Counted from the first letter of the stretch, positions 1 to 8,747 are shown. The stretch: DNA of 64,000 nt from an uncultured Lachnospiraceae bacterium (GCA_910584205.1 CAJUAA010000003.1:124001-188000); one strand, 5' to 3'. Notes: generated by a model not told the origin, from the letters alone. Numbers and translations: made by a program.

Positions 1-202
1 TCCTTCTCAATCATCAGATGATGCCTGCTCCATGACTCTTAACCGCATGGGAACGGCTCCTCCTTCATCCTTTTTTACTTTCTTCCAGTATATCATGTTT
101 TCTTCCACTTCGCATCCTGTCCTTTCAAAAAAGACGGCAAAAAGACCGTATTTTACCAAAAGACGCGGCATGCTCACACGTCCGGAAGCTTTCACGGACG
201 CC

Positions 203-247
203 GCAGGAGAAGAGGCGGGACAGCCAAGCTGTCCCGCCTTCTCCTGC
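203..247. terminator. Strong hairpin downstream of the TRAP operon
   Basis: A long inverted repeat (left arm 203-224, three-base loop, right arm 228-247) lies just past the dctP stop codon. The GC-rich stem is almost perfect, with two unpaired bases in the left arm. Neither side has a clear run of T, so it may act as an RNA 3' end or processing structure rather than a textbook terminator. Bases 1-202 hold no gene I can support. Confidence 0.5.
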
Positions 248-258
248 CTTTTGAAACC

Positions 259-1386
259 TTAATTGTTATTTACTGTATCGATCTCCCACGTCAGCATTTC
301 CGACGTCTCCTCACTGATGGATTTTGCCTTGTCGTACCAGTAATCGGTGAAAACCTCCTGAATCTCCTTCATGGATTCCTCTGAGAATTCCGTAACCGTA
401 ACTCCTTTTTCGCTGACCAGCAGATCACTGAAGCCCTCTTCCCTGCTCTCGCTCGCCGCCCATTCTTCCGCCAGCATGTCCTCCATGGCGTCCGTCATGA
501 TCTGACGGTATACCTCCGGAAGCCCGTTCCAGAAATCCTGATTGTAGATCACGCTCTCTATAATGGGCTGATGGTTGGACTTGCATACATATTTCGCGTA
601 ATCGCAGAAGCCGTAGTTATAGATGCTCTCACCGGAAGTCTCCACTCCGTTCACCACGCCCGTGCTCATGGCCGTATAAATATCAGAAAACGGAAGCGGC
701 ACGGTGCTGAATCCCATCTTGTCAAACGTATCTATGGTGATCTGTGTGGTGGGCACCCGGATCAGCACGTTCTGACAGTCTTCCAGCGTACTGATTTCCG
801 TGGAGGTGTTCACCCACCGGAAATAACACATCAGATATCCCATCCAGCCTGTATTGGTATTTTCCAGCGCCTTGTTCTTCAGCCAGTCGCCCACCTGTCC
901 GTTCAGAACGTCTCTGGCGTCGTCGTAGTCCTGAATGAGAAACGGAAACGACAGGATCGCCGCCTCCGGCACATAGGTCTCATAATAGGACAGCGTAATC
1001 AGCGACATGTCGTATACGCCGCTGTCCGTGCCCTCCAGCAGCTCTTCAAAGCTTCCCAGCGCGCCTCCGTTGGTGTAGTCAAACGTAATCTGCCCGCCGC
1101 TTCGCTCCGTCACATCCTCCATCCACTGCTCCAGATATCCGCTTTCCAGAGCGCTTCCTGATACCGCCGTGGGAAGCACCACCTTCACCGGATCACAGCC
1201 GGTCAGATCGTAGCCGTCTGCGGACGCGCCTGCAGTCTCCTCCGCGCCCGTCTCTTCGTTCCCGGACGTCTGAGGCGCATCCGCCCCGGCATCTCCCTCC
1301 GTGGAAGGCCGGCTCTGCCCGCAGGCCGCCAGGCTCAGTCCCATCGCCATTGCAGTCAAAATCGCCGTCATTTTTCTCTTTTTCAT
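259..1386 (-). CDS. dctP: TRAP transporter substrate-binding lipoprotein (DctP family)
   Basis: This is the extracytoplasmic solute receptor of a tripartite ATP-independent periplasmic-type transporter, 375 residues. The N-terminus is a lipoprotein signal (MKKRK, hydrophobic stretch, then LAACG lipobox), so it should be anchored outside the membrane. The body has the DctP fold sequence, including the segment around NVLIRVPTT whose arginine normally pairs with an acidic ligand. The start at 1386 was chosen because AGAGG precedes it and the signal peptide begins there; the open frame extends further upstream without signal-like sequence. It is the last gene of a dctQ-dctM-dctP operon behind a GH3 hydrolase. 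TRAP systems usually carry organic acids, so a sugar acid or glycoside-derived acid is the likely ligand, but this is inference. Confidence 0.93.
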   Translation of the reverse strand: MKKRKMTAILTAMAMGLSLAACGQSRPSTEGDAGADAPQTSGNEETGAEETAGASADGYDLTGCDPVKVVLPTAVSGSALESGYLEQWMEDVTERSGGQITFDYTNGGALGSFEELLEGTDSGVYDMSLITLSYYETYVPEAAILSFPFLIQDYDDARDVLNGQVGDWLKNKALENTNTGWMGYLMCYFRWVNTSTEISTLEDCQNVLIRVPTTQITIDTFDKMGFSTVPLPFSDIYTAMSTGVVNGVETSGESIYNYGFCDYAKYVCKSNHQPIIESVIYNQDFWNGLPEVYRQIMTDAMEDMLAEEWAASESREEGFSDLLVSEKGVTVTEFSEESMKEIQEVFTDYWYDKAKSISEETSEMLTWEIDTVNNN

Positions 1387-1475
1387 CTTAACCTCTTTTC
1401 TGCGCTGCTTTTGTATCGAACGGAGCCGCGGACACAGCGCCGGACGCAGGCTCCTGCTCAAAATAATTCCACCGT

Positions 1476-2753
1476 TTAATACCCCATCAGACCGGGCAGA
1501 AACGTTGCATAAGGAGTAGAAACACACAGCAGGATGGTTACGATCAGAACGCATCCCACAAACGGAAGGATCGGTTTCGAGATTTTGCTGATGGGCGTTC
1601 CCTGTACGCCGCTCACCACAAAGATCGTCGCCCCCACCGGAGGCGTCAGCCCTCCGCACATAATGGCCATCATGAAAATGATGGAAAACTGCAGTAGATT
1701 AAATCCCATCTGCTGCACGATCGGTACCAGAATCGGCGTCATCAAAAGAATAATAGCAGTTCCGTCCACAAAGCACCCCAGTACCACGCAGACCGCCACC
1801 ACAAACAGAAACATAATGCTCTGGGAATGGAAGGTACTCACACAGAACTCCGCGATCATGGTTGTCACGCCCTCTCTGGACAGCACATAGCTGAACATGC
1901 TGGAAATGGCAATCAGCGCAACCGGGCCGGCGGTGGAGACCACGGCTCCTTGCAGGGAATCCTTCAGGTCCCGGATGCTCAGCTTCCTCGTAAGAAACCC
2001 GTATACGATTCCATATACGCAGGCCGCAACACCTGCTTCCGTAGCCGTGAAGATCCCGAACAGAATGCCTCCGATTATGATAACCGGCATAATCAGCGCA
2101 AACACAGCCTTTTTAAAAGTCTTCCAAACATAACCGAACCCCTGAAACGGCGTAACCGCGATGTGTTTCTTTTTGGCGTAATGATGGCACACCAGCATAT
2201 ACAGAATCCCGCAGCTCAGCCCCGGAACAAAACCGGCCATGAACAGCTCCCCGATATTCAGCCCCGCCGCGTTGCAGTACAGGATCATGATGATGCTGGG
2301 AGGAATGATCGGCGCCAGATTCGCCGCCGACGCCACCACCGAACAGGCAAACCCTTCATCGTATCCGCTTTTCTCCAGCGCAGGAAGCAGCATGCTCCCC
2401 AGAGCGGAGCAGTCCGCATTGCCGGAGCCGGAGATGCCTCCCATGAGAATGCCTGCCAGCTCGCAGGTCAGAGCCAGCCCGCCCCGGATATGCCCCACCA
2501 GGCTGTTGGCAAAATCCACGATGCTGTCCGTAATTCCCGTACGTTCCATCAGCTGCCCCGCCAGCATGAAAAAGGGAATGGCCATCAGCGCGAAGCTGTC
2601 CGTGGCCGTGTACATTTTCTGGGCGATTACCAGGCCTGGAATCCCGTCTGAAAACAGAATCCAGATGATGCTGGAGCATCCCATGCACAGGAATACCGGC
2701 GCTCCGAATGCCAGCAGCACAAAAAATATCAGCAGTGAAACGTACAGCATCAT
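1476..2753 (-). CDS. dctM: TRAP transporter large permease (DctM family)
   Basis: The protein has 425 residues, is strongly hydrophobic and has many membrane segments, matching the family's usual length of about 425. It carries DctM hallmarks such as the conserved glycine-rich segment GGISGSGNADCSALG and the PPSIIMILY loop. It forms the ion-coupled translocation channel with the small subunit DctQ. Its start overlaps the dctQ stop by four bases (ATGA), showing translational coupling. An 89-base gap separates it from dctP; I see no separate promoter there. Confidence 0.95.
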   Translation of the reverse strand: MMLYVSLLIFFVLLAFGAPVFLCMGCSSIIWILFSDGIPGLVIAQKMYTATDSFALMAIPFFMLAGQLMERTGITDSIVDFANSLVGHIRGGLALTCELAGILMGGISGSGNADCSALGSMLLPALEKSGYDEGFACSVVASAANLAPIIPPSIIMILYCNAAGLNIGELFMAGFVPGLSCGILYMLVCHHYAKKKHIAVTPFQGFGYVWKTFKKAVFALIMPVIIIGGILFGIFTATEAGVAACVYGIVYGFLTRKLSIRDLKDSLQGAVVSTAGPVALIAISSMFSYVLSREGVTTMIAEFCVSTFHSQSIMFLFVVAVCVVLGCFVDGTAIILLMTPILVPIVQQMGFNLLQFSIIFMMAIMCGGLTPPVGATIFVVSGVQGTPISKISKPILPFVGCVLIVTILLCVSTPYATFLPGLMGY

Positions 2754-3232
2754 CTCATCTCTCCTTTCTTTTCCCGGACCGTTTCCACAATACGGTTCAG
2801 AAATACCAGAATCGTCAGCACCGCCGACAAAGGCTGCGCCGCATACAGACAGTTCAGAGGAATGGCCAGTCCGGAGGTCATCCGGTTCCCTGTCCTCAGG
2901 CAGAGCGAAACGCCATAGATAAAATACAGCACGCAGAAGAAAATCCCCAGCACCTCAAAAAACAGCATGAGCATCCTGTGCTGCCCATTCGGCAGTTTCT
3001 CCCTCAGAAAATCAAAACTGATCTCGCATTTTCTGTGAAACATGATCGGAATTCCCATCATTACGATCCATATAAAACAGAATCTGGCGCTCTGTTCCGT
3101 CCATCCCAGCGGAGAGGACAGAAAATACCGGAATACAATCTGCATGGCCACAAAAACGACCGCTGTGGCCAGCAGCGCCATGCAGGCAATCTCCAGCGCC
3201 TTCATAATCGCGTTGACGCATTTTGTCATCAT
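2750..3232 (-). CDS. dctQ: TRAP transporter small permease (DctQ family)
   Basis: This is a 160-residue protein with four hydrophobic segments, typical of the DctQ small membrane subunit. It contains the RYFLSSPLGWTEQSARF stretch characteristic of the family. The start at 3232 follows GGAGG with a nine-base gap and begins two bases after the stop of the GH3 gene, so the two are translated together; a longer open frame starting at 3271 would run into that gene. It pairs with DctM to form the membrane part of the transporter. Confidence 0.93.
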   Translation of the reverse strand: MMTKCVNAIMKALEIACMALLATAVVFVAMQIVFRYFLSSPLGWTEQSARFCFIWIVMMGIPIMFHRKCEISFDFLREKLPNGQHRMLMLFFEVLGIFFCVLYFIYGVSLCLRTGNRMTSGLAIPLNCLYAAQPLSAVLTILVFLNRIVETVREKKGEMR

Positions 3233-3234
3233 CT

Positions 3235-5304
3235 TCAGAAACCTCCTTTTGCCTGCCCCCCACAGATCCACAGTTCCGTCTTCAGCAGGTCTTTGGAATC
3301 GCTGCTGCTGCCAAGGCAGATCTCATAATTCATCTCTTCCAGCTCCCACAGGCGGCTGACTGGATTGTACCAGCAAAGCTTCTCCAGCGGGCAGGTAATC
3401 ACCGCTTCCGTCTCTTCACCAGGCGCCAGCGTCACTCTCATAAATCCAAAGAGCTGCTTCACCGGACGGTCCACCGCAGAACCGGAAAATCCCACGTAGA
3501 GCTGTACGACTTCGCTTCCTGCCCTTGTTCCGGTATTTTTCACCCTGCAGGCTGCCGTCAGCTTTCCGTCCTCCACAGAGGCCATCAAGTCCGAACAGGC
3601 AAACGTGGTATAGGAAAGTCCGAAGCCGTACGGGAACAGCGGCTCGATGCCCAGCTTCTCCAGCCTGGTGTAGCCGTGATAATACTCGTAATACTGATCG
3701 TCCGCAAACCAGTCCACCTTCGGCAGGTCCGCCGTCCGATACGGCACCACGAACGGCAGCTTTCCGCTGGGATTGACTTCCCCGAACAGCACCTCCGCCA
3801 CAGCCGTTCCGCCTTCCTGGCCGGGATAATACGCCATCATCACCGCGGCCGGCTCATGAATCCACTCGGTCATCATGATCATGCCGCCGCCCACCAGTAC
3901 CACCGCCGTCCTGGAATTGACCGCTGAAATCTCATGAACCAGAATCCGGTCGCTCTCATGCAGCCCCAGCCGGTCGCCCCTGTCGCCGCCGTCGCTTCCC
4001 GTATAATTCTCGCTCTTTTTTGTCGTCACATATTCGCCCTCGTCGCTGGGGCTGTACCCCACCGCCAGGACCACCGCATCTGCCTTTCCCGCGATCTCTT
4101 TCGCATATTCCAGGTCGCTGCCGTCCGCATACAGAACCTGAACTCCCCGGTATGTCCGGACTGCCTCCAGAATCGTCACCACATAGGCAGGACGTACGCG
4201 GCTGGACCCCAGATCTCCCGTAATGTCGACATCAGCCACAGGCCCGATAACCGCCAGCGTCCGGACCGCTTCCTGATCCAGCGGAAGCATGCCGTCGTTT
4301 TTCAGCAGGGTAATGCCCTCCTCCGCACACCTTCTGGAAAGCTCCCGATGCTCTCTGCAGCCGATCACAGATTCTCCGTACTCCCGGTGCCCGTCCTCAA
4401 AGGCCAGCAGCGTCCGGATAATGCGCAGCGCCGCCTCGTCCACCACTTCTTCCTTCACAAATCCCGCCTGCACGGCCCTCAGCAGATTATCTCCATAAAA
4501 ATGCGTCATCAGCATCTCCATGTCCTGTCCGCCGTTCGCCGCTTCCACCGTATCCAGCACACCGTAATTAAAATCACTCATGGTAAATCCGTCAAAGCCC
4601 CACTCCTTTTTCAGGATCTGCCGGAGCAGATAGCGGTTATGTCCCGCGCACACTCCCTTATACCGGTTGTAGGACGTCATGACGCAGGCGGCCCCGGCAT
4701 CGACGCAGTCTTTGAAATGCGGCAGAAATACCTCCTGCTCCGTACGCGCATCGCAGGATATGTCCACTCGGAAACGGGCGTTCTCCATGGAGTTAAACGC
4801 ATAGTGCTTGACACAGGCGATCACATCCTCCTCCTGTACGCCCCGCACCAGAGCCGCTCCCATGGCGCCCAGGGCAAAGCTTTCTTCCCCATACGTTTCC
4901 TGACTGCGTCCCCACCCGGGATGGTAGGGAAGATTGACGCAGACGCCCGCGAAAAGATTGCCTCCAAACGCCCGTACCTCACGGCCGATGGCGCGTCCGA
5001 TCTCTTCCTCCAGCTCCGTGTCAAACGTAGCACCCCTCATAACCGTAACCGGAAAGCAGGTACTCTGCCCGTTTCCGCAGACCACGCCTCTGGGACCGTC
5101 GCAAAACCCCATGGCCGGCACCCCTTCCTCTTCGATGCCCCCCGCCAGCAGCGGCCGGACATTGTAGTGATTTTCACCAGTCATGGAATAGGCCAGCTTC
5201 TCCGGTCCCAGCTGATACCAGTCGATATTTCCGCTCATCAGCCAGATCTTCTGTTCCGTCGACAGTCTTTTGAGTATCTCTTCCGCCGCTTCAGAATAGG
5301 ACAT
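3235..5304 (-). CDS. Glycoside hydrolase family 3 (beta-glucosidase-like)
   Basis: This cytoplasmic hydrolase of 689 residues has no signal peptide. The first half is the GH3 barrel, with the nucleophile motif MSDFNYG (aspartate in SDF) near residue 250. It is followed by the alpha/beta sandwich domain (LLKNDGMLPL) and a fibronectin type III-like C-terminal domain (VKNTGTRAGSEVVQLYVG). The start at 5304 is preceded by AAAGGA at seven bases. Two further upstream in-frame starts lie inside the promoter (5375-5403) and are therefore excluded. It is the first gene of an operon with a TRAP transporter, which suggests it cleaves a glycoside taken up by that transporter, unusual because TRAP substrates are normally acidic. 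Exact substrate unknown. Confidence 0.9.
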   Translation of the reverse strand: MSYSEAAEEILKRLSTEQKIWLMSGNIDWYQLGPEKLAYSMTGENHYNVRPLLAGGIEEEGVPAMGFCDGPRGVVCGNGQSTCFPVTVMRGATFDTELEEEIGRAIGREVRAFGGNLFAGVCVNLPYHPGWGRSQETYGEESFALGAMGAALVRGVQEEDVIACVKHYAFNSMENARFRVDISCDARTEQEVFLPHFKDCVDAGAACVMTSYNRYKGVCAGHNRYLLRQILKKEWGFDGFTMSDFNYGVLDTVEAANGGQDMEMLMTHFYGDNLLRAVQAGFVKEEVVDEAALRIIRTLLAFEDGHREYGESVIGCREHRELSRRCAEEGITLLKNDGMLPLDQEAVRTLAVIGPVADVDITGDLGSSRVRPAYVVTILEAVRTYRGVQVLYADGSDLEYAKEIAGKADAVVLAVGYSPSDEGEYVTTKKSENYTGSDGGDRGDRLGLHESDRILVHEISAVNSRTAVVLVGGGMIMMTEWIHEPAAVMMAYYPGQEGGTAVAEVLFGEVNPSGKLPFVVPYRTADLPKVDWFADDQYYEYYHGYTRLEKLGIEPLFPYGFGLSYTTFACSDLMASVEDGKLTAACRVKNTGTRAGSEVVQLYVGFSGSAVDRPVKQLFGFMRVTLAPGEETEAVITCPLEKLCWYNPVSRLWELEEMNYEICLGSSSDSKDLLKTELWICGGQAKGGF

Positions 5305-5374
5305 TCTCACATCCTTTGTACATCTCACCCCTTCATCCTCCTTTTCTTTTATGCGCTCGTGCGCTTTTTTATGT

Positions 5375-5403
5375 ATCATATACGCTTCTGTCCTTTCTGT
5401 CAA
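5375..5403 (-). promoter_or_regulatory. Promoter of the GH3-TRAP operon
   Basis: On the minus strand TTGACA (5398-5403) and TATGAT (5375-5380) are 17 bases apart, close to the sigma-A consensus. Transcription should start near 5368, giving an untranslated leader of roughly 65 bases before the ATG at 5304. Confidence 0.8.
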
Positions 5404-5440
5404 TATTTTTCTCAGTTCTTTTTATATTTTATTTATTTTT

Positions 5441-5466
5441 CACATATTTAATGTTCGAAATATGTG
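5441..5466. promoter_or_regulatory. Inverted repeat, probable operator
   Basis: CACATATTT (5441-5449) and AAATATGTG (5458-5466) form a perfect nine-base inverted repeat with an eight-base spacer. A second overlapping TGTG/CACA pair spans 5463-5477. They lie between the divergent LacI-type gene and the GH3-TRAP operon, about 40 bases upstream of the operon's -35 box, and are the natural candidate binding sites of that regulator. Confidence 0.6.
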
Positions 5467-5544
5467 AAATTCGCACAATAAAAACGCTTTATACGGATTT
5501 TTTCTACATATTACTAAATTGTATATGCGCTCGTGGGAATTTTG

Positions 5545-5572
5545 TTGATTATTCTTATGTTTATGCTATAAT
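5545..5572 (+). promoter_or_regulatory. Promoter of the LacI-type regulator
   Basis: An extended -10 element TGCTATAAT (5564-5572) lies 16 bases downstream of TTGATT (5545-5550). It is the only good promoter on this strand before the regulator gene. Confidence 0.65.
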
Positions 5573-5639
5573 ATTTTTGAAAAGGCAGAGTCAATGACGA
5601 AAGACCAAGATGCCAGCATACGGAAGGAGCATCCGCTCA

Positions 5640-6674
5640 GTGGCTACGATTAAAGAAATTGCAGAACTTGCCGGCGTATCCCGCCGAACCGTTGACAGAG
5701 TAATCAATCACAGAGGCTCTGTCAAACCCGATACCGAAGAAAAGATCAGAAAAATCATCGAAGAACTTTCCTATACCCCCAATGCGGCCGGAAGGAGCCT
5801 GGCAGCCCATAAGAAAAAACTCCGGCTGCTGTTCTGTTCCACAAAGGGCACCTATGCGCCCATCTACCACCCGATCCGTCTGGGCGCCCGGCAAAAGGCC
5901 ACTGACCTGAATGAGTACGGCGTGACGACCGATTTTCTCACCATAGACCGGGAACACCCGTATACCCGGGGGGAACTCCGTCACATGATCGACCATCTGG
6001 ACTGCGACGGCATCGCCATCTCTCCCGTGGACATTCCAGGCATTACGGAAATCATTGAATGGGCAGAAAAAAAGCAGATTCCCATGGTCTTTTACAATGT
6101 GGACCAGCCGGACTATTCCAGACTCAGCTTTGTAGGCTGCGATTATGTGAAAGCCGGCAGGATTGCGGCCGGCCTTGCCGCTTTTGCCAGCGGAGATGAA
6201 GGAGAAATCTGTATCCTGTCCTCAAAAGTTGCCAACCTCCCCAGCTTCGAAGACCGTGTGGCCGGTTTTCGCGACGAACTTTCCACCCATTATCCCCATA
6301 TGGAGATCGTGGAAAACACCCTGCTCGACGGCGACCAGTTTGACTGTTATGACACCATCCGAAAAATCATCGCGGGACATCCGGACATCCGCATCATCTA
6401 TCTGGTAAATCCCGGCGATTACAGCGCCTGCCACGCCATCAGCAAAGCGGTCGGAGACCGGAAAATCCGAATCATTACCAACGACCTGATGGAAGAGCAG
6501 ATACCGATGCTTCAGTCCGGCCTGATCTCCGCCACCATCGATCAGGAACCGCTGTGTCAGGGCAGTCTTCCGCTGGAGATCCTTTTCAATCATCTTGCCA
6601 TGGGGATCCAACCGCCTTCCGATCCGGTCTATACCAGGCTTTCCATTATCATCGGGCAGAACAGCCCCGGATAG
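5640..6674 (+). CDS. LacI-family transcriptional regulator
   Basis: This is a DNA-binding sugar-responsive regulator of 344 residues. The N-terminal helix-turn-helix reads VATIKEIAELAGVSRRTVDRVI, and the rest is a periplasmic-binding-protein-like effector domain with the family's SFVGCDYVKAGRIAA segment. I chose the GTG at 5640 because GGAAGGAG sits ten bases upstream and LacI proteins typically begin with this sequence; an ATG at 5610 lacks a ribosome binding site. It is divergent from the GH3-TRAP operon and probably controls it through the inverted repeat at 5441-5466. Whether it represses or activates is unknown. Confidence 0.92.
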   Translation: MATIKEIAELAGVSRRTVDRVINHRGSVKPDTEEKIRKIIEELSYTPNAAGRSLAAHKKKLRLLFCSTKGTYAPIYHPIRLGARQKATDLNEYGVTTDFLTIDREHPYTRGELRHMIDHLDCDGIAISPVDIPGITEIIEWAEKKQIPMVFYNVDQPDYSRLSFVGCDYVKAGRIAAGLAAFASGDEGEICILSSKVANLPSFEDRVAGFRDELSTHYPHMEIVENTLLDGDQFDCYDTIRKIIAGHPDIRIIYLVNPGDYSACHAISKAVGDRKIRIITNDLMEEQIPMLQSGLISATIDQEPLCQGSLPLEILFNHLAMGIQPPSDPVYTRLSIIIGQNSPG

Positions 6675-6740
6675 TCTGTCTGCCAGACGAAAAGGACCGA
6701 TTGAAAAGAAGCAATTGAAAAAACCGGAAAAAAACACCCG

Positions 6741-6782
6741 AAAAGAGCCACCCGATGTATCTTTCATCGAATGGCTCTTTTA
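6741..6782. terminator. Bidirectional terminator
   Basis: The arms AAAGAGCCA and TGGCTCTTT enclose a second paired segment CGATG/CATCG and are flanked by A on the left and T on the right. It can end both the LacI-type gene (+) and the transcript coming from the promoter at 7063-7091 (-). Confidence 0.85.
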
Positions 6783-7055
6783 CCTGTCAATCTGAAGTTT
6801 CACCTTGATTATCTCCTTTCAAGATTATTTTCGGATTCTTCCAGATTGTACGATCCGCTGTTCTGTTTTCCATCTCTCTTCATGCTGGAAAATCGATCCT
6901 TCCTTCTGCTTCTGAACCTGTGACCCATCCTTTCTCGTCAGATGCTGTCCCTGTCTTCTGCTTCCGTCCGGTATGTTTTCCGTCATGATCAAAATTTTAT
7001 CTTCCCATTGGACCTTTCCTCCGTTCCAGAGACTTTTTTGTCTCTTTCTTGCTGG
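6741..7055 (-). ncRNA. Candidate orphan RNA transcript, purine-rich
   Basis: A consensus-quality promoter (7063-7091) and a strong terminator (6741-6782) bracket about 315 bases with no convincing protein gene. The RNA strand is rich in A and G. Near its 5' end it has a perfect hairpin (AGAGAC, six A, GTCTCT; 7027-7044), and further on a seven-base stem TTTTCCA/TGGAAAA. The only long open frame (88 residues) starts inside the -35 box and has no ribosome binding site. A tiny reading frame (GTG AAA CTT CAG ATT GAC AGG stop) with AAAGGAG in front lies just before the terminator and could be a leader peptide. I do not recognise it as 6S, tmRNA, RNase P or SRP RNA. Confidence 0.5.
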
Positions 7056-7062
7056 TGGATTT

Positions 7063-7091
7063 ATATTACAATATCTTTTTCCATTTGTCAA
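7063..7091 (-). promoter_or_regulatory. Promoter of the orphan transcript
   Basis: TTGACA (7086-7091) and TAATAT (7063-7068) are exactly 17 bases apart on the minus strand, one of the best sigma-A matches in the window. Nothing but the putative RNA lies downstream before the terminator. Confidence 0.75.
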
Positions 7092-7181
7092 TAGTTTTCT
7101 GAAAATTTTTTAAAAATATTTTGTTCGTCTGAAAATCATGGGGTTCTGCATACAAAAACTGAGAACCGGAAAGCCGTCCGC

Positions 7182-7670
7182 TTACCGGCTGCGGCGTTTC
7201 TCCGTCGGTTCCGACGCCGGAAGAATCCGGGCCGGCGGCGGAACCACCGTACAGCCATCCGGTACGTCCGTATGGACCACGGCGCCTGCTCCGATCTTCA
7301 CCCGGTCGCCGATCCGGATATCTCCGATGAGCACGGCGCCCGCGCCGATCAGACAGTCGTTCCCGATCACGGGCGCCTTTTTGTCCACCTCCCCGACGGT
7401 AACGTTCTGATAAATCCGGCACCGTTCGCCCACGCTGGCGTACCTGGAGATAAAGATTCCCTGCAGCCCGTGGGGAAGCACCGGCCGGCCCTGGATCACC
7501 GTGTCCGGGCCGATATAACCTCCATGGCGGTATGCGCACCGGCTCATCAGAAAGGTCAGCACATCATGCAGCAAACCGCTCCGAACCCGTTTCTGCCACC
7601 GGTACAGCCTCCAGAAATGATCCAGGTCATTTCCTCTGGAATATTCAATCACGCTTCTTCTGATACTCAT
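7182..7670 (-). CDS. Short serine-acetyltransferase-like hexapeptide-repeat protein
   Basis: The protein has 162 residues, with a short helical N-terminus and then a left-handed beta-helix built from hexapeptide repeats (VIGNDCLIGAGAVLIGDIRIGDRVKIGAGAV region, residues about 100-130). This is the CoA-dependent acyltransferase fold. Length and the QGIFISRYASVGERCRIYQNVTVG stretch resemble the short serine O-acetyltransferase group, but a role in polysaccharide or other O-acetylation is equally possible. The start follows GAGGAGG closely. Upstream bases 7671-7839 hold only a possible weak promoter; downstream, 7092-7181 is AT-rich and empty. Confidence 0.75.
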   Translation of the reverse strand: MSIRRSVIEYSRGNDLDHFWRLYRWQKRVRSGLLHDVLTFLMSRCAYRHGGYIGPDTVIQGRPVLPHGLQGIFISRYASVGERCRIYQNVTVGEVDKKAPVIGNDCLIGAGAVLIGDIRIGDRVKIGAGAVVHTDVPDGCTVVPPPARILPASEPTEKRRSR

Positions 7671-7839
7671 CCTGACCTCCTCGCTGGTTCTGCCGGCGGC
7701 GGTCCGTACCGCGGAAACGCCGTGACCTTTTCCTGCCGCAGTCTTCCTGTCAAAAAACGCAGCGCAGACCCTGGTTTCATTGTATCAGAGCCCGCTCTGC
7801 CTTTCCTTGAGATTTTCTGCAGAAATTCTTATGATTTTC

Positions 7840-8524
7840 CTAAGTTTCGGAAATTATTCCTCTGCAGTCTTCCGCGAATTCTCCCCGCAGGCCGAACGCA
7901 TGGTTCATGGGACCGGAACCTCTGCCCAGGTCCAGCATGGCGGCGAGGGCGCCGGAGAGGTAGGCCTTGGCCCTCCGGACCGATTCCGGAAGGCTGAATC
8001 CTTTGGCAAGGTCTGCGGCAATCGCGCTGGAAAGCGTACAGCCGGTGCCGTGGGTATTGGGATTCGCGATATGCTTTCCCTCAAACCAGACCGCCTCCCC
8101 GTCGGCGTACAGCAGGTCGTTGGCATCGTTCACGCTGTGGCCGCCCTTTAAGAGCACCGCGCACCCGCAGGAACCATTGATCTCTTTTGCCGCCGCCAGC
8201 ATATCTTCCCCGCATTTGATCGACAGGCCGGAGAGGACCTGCGCCTCCGGGATATTGGGCGTCACAAGATCCGCCGGAGGAAACCATGCCGATCTTGACC
8301 GCATCGGGAAAAATGTCCTCGCACACAGCGTCCAGCTGCTGTTTTAAAAACTCCGGCGTGGACTCCTGGACCGCCATGACACCGGTGGTGTTCTCCGCCG
8401 CCAGCGCCGTCACCGCACTCATGGCATACACCCCGTTCATGGTCATCGTTTTCAGGTCCGCCTGTATGCCGGCGTCTCCAATGCAGTCGCTTCCCGCAAT
8501 CGTCAATGCTGTTTTCATCTTCAT
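7840..8524 (-). pseudogene. thiD: thiD (HMP/HMP-P kinase) with internal deletion and frameshift
   Basis: ThiD phosphorylates hydroxymethylpyrimidine in thiamine synthesis. The N-terminal part (from 8524: TALTIAGSDCIGDAGIQADL, then FPDAVKIGMVSS) is in one frame. The C-terminal part (PADLVTPNIPEAQVLSG, later NTHGTGCTLSSAIA) is in another. They meet at TTTCCTCCGGCGGA (about 8272-8285), where roughly 40 codons that normally separate these motifs are missing and the frame changes. The joined length (685 bases) is about 115 short of a normal gene. GGAG precedes the ATG at 8524. A TPP riboswitch and attenuator sit upstream, as expected for a thiamine gene. It may be a true pseudogene or, less likely, an assembly error. 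Confidence 0.85.
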
Positions 8525-8599
8525 GTTTCTGTTCTCCCTTCCCTGTCCGCCATTTTCTCAGATTCAACGGTCATCCTGTTTTCTTTCTGAAATCGGCAG

Positions 8600-8635
8600 T
8601 AAAAAAACAGGAGACACTGTCCGAATGCCTCCTGT
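8600..8635 (-). terminator. Riboswitch-controlled attenuator
   Basis: Directly after the TPP aptamer, ACAGGAG and CTCCTGT (8607-8635) form a stem followed by seven T on the minus strand. This is the expected expression platform: TPP-bound RNA would let the terminator form and switch off thiD. Confidence 0.85.
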
Positions 8636-8654
8636 AAATAAATCCATATCATGA

Positions 8655-8738
8655 CTTCCTACGGCGGCATTACCCGCATCAGGTTAAAGGGTCGAAGTTC
8701 GATTACTTCCTCTCAGCATGCTTTTACAAGCTCCCCTG
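8655..8738 (-). ncRNA. TPP riboswitch (THI element)
   Basis: On the minus strand the aptamer shows the conserved pieces in order: AGGGGAGC, GCATGCTGAGA, ACCCTTTAACCTGAT, GGGTAATGCCGCCGTAGGAA. These are the pyrimidine- and pyrophosphate-sensing cores of the TPP aptamer. It precedes the attenuator and the thiD remnant. Confidence 0.95.
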
Positions 8739-8747
8739 TTTTTCTTT

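Noticed and set aside
7..195. 62-codon minus-strand reading frame at the left edge
   Set aside because: It has no recognisable domain, no good ribosome binding site at its first ATG, and lies after the TRAP operon's 3' hairpin. A possible start of a gene running off the window (ATG near 12-14) is too short to judge.
5304..5403. Longer GH3 start at 5403 or 5379
   Set aside because: Both lie within the -35/-10 region of the operon promoter and would not be in the mRNA.
5463..5477. Catabolite-repression (cre) site near the GH3 operon
   Set aside because: The TGTG/CACA pair has the wrong spacing and lacks the central cre consensus; I kept it only as part of the operator region.
6825..7091. 88-codon minus-strand reading frame
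   Set aside because: It begins inside the -35 box of the promoter at 7063-7091, has no ribosome binding site and no recognisable domain; the interval is better explained as an RNA.
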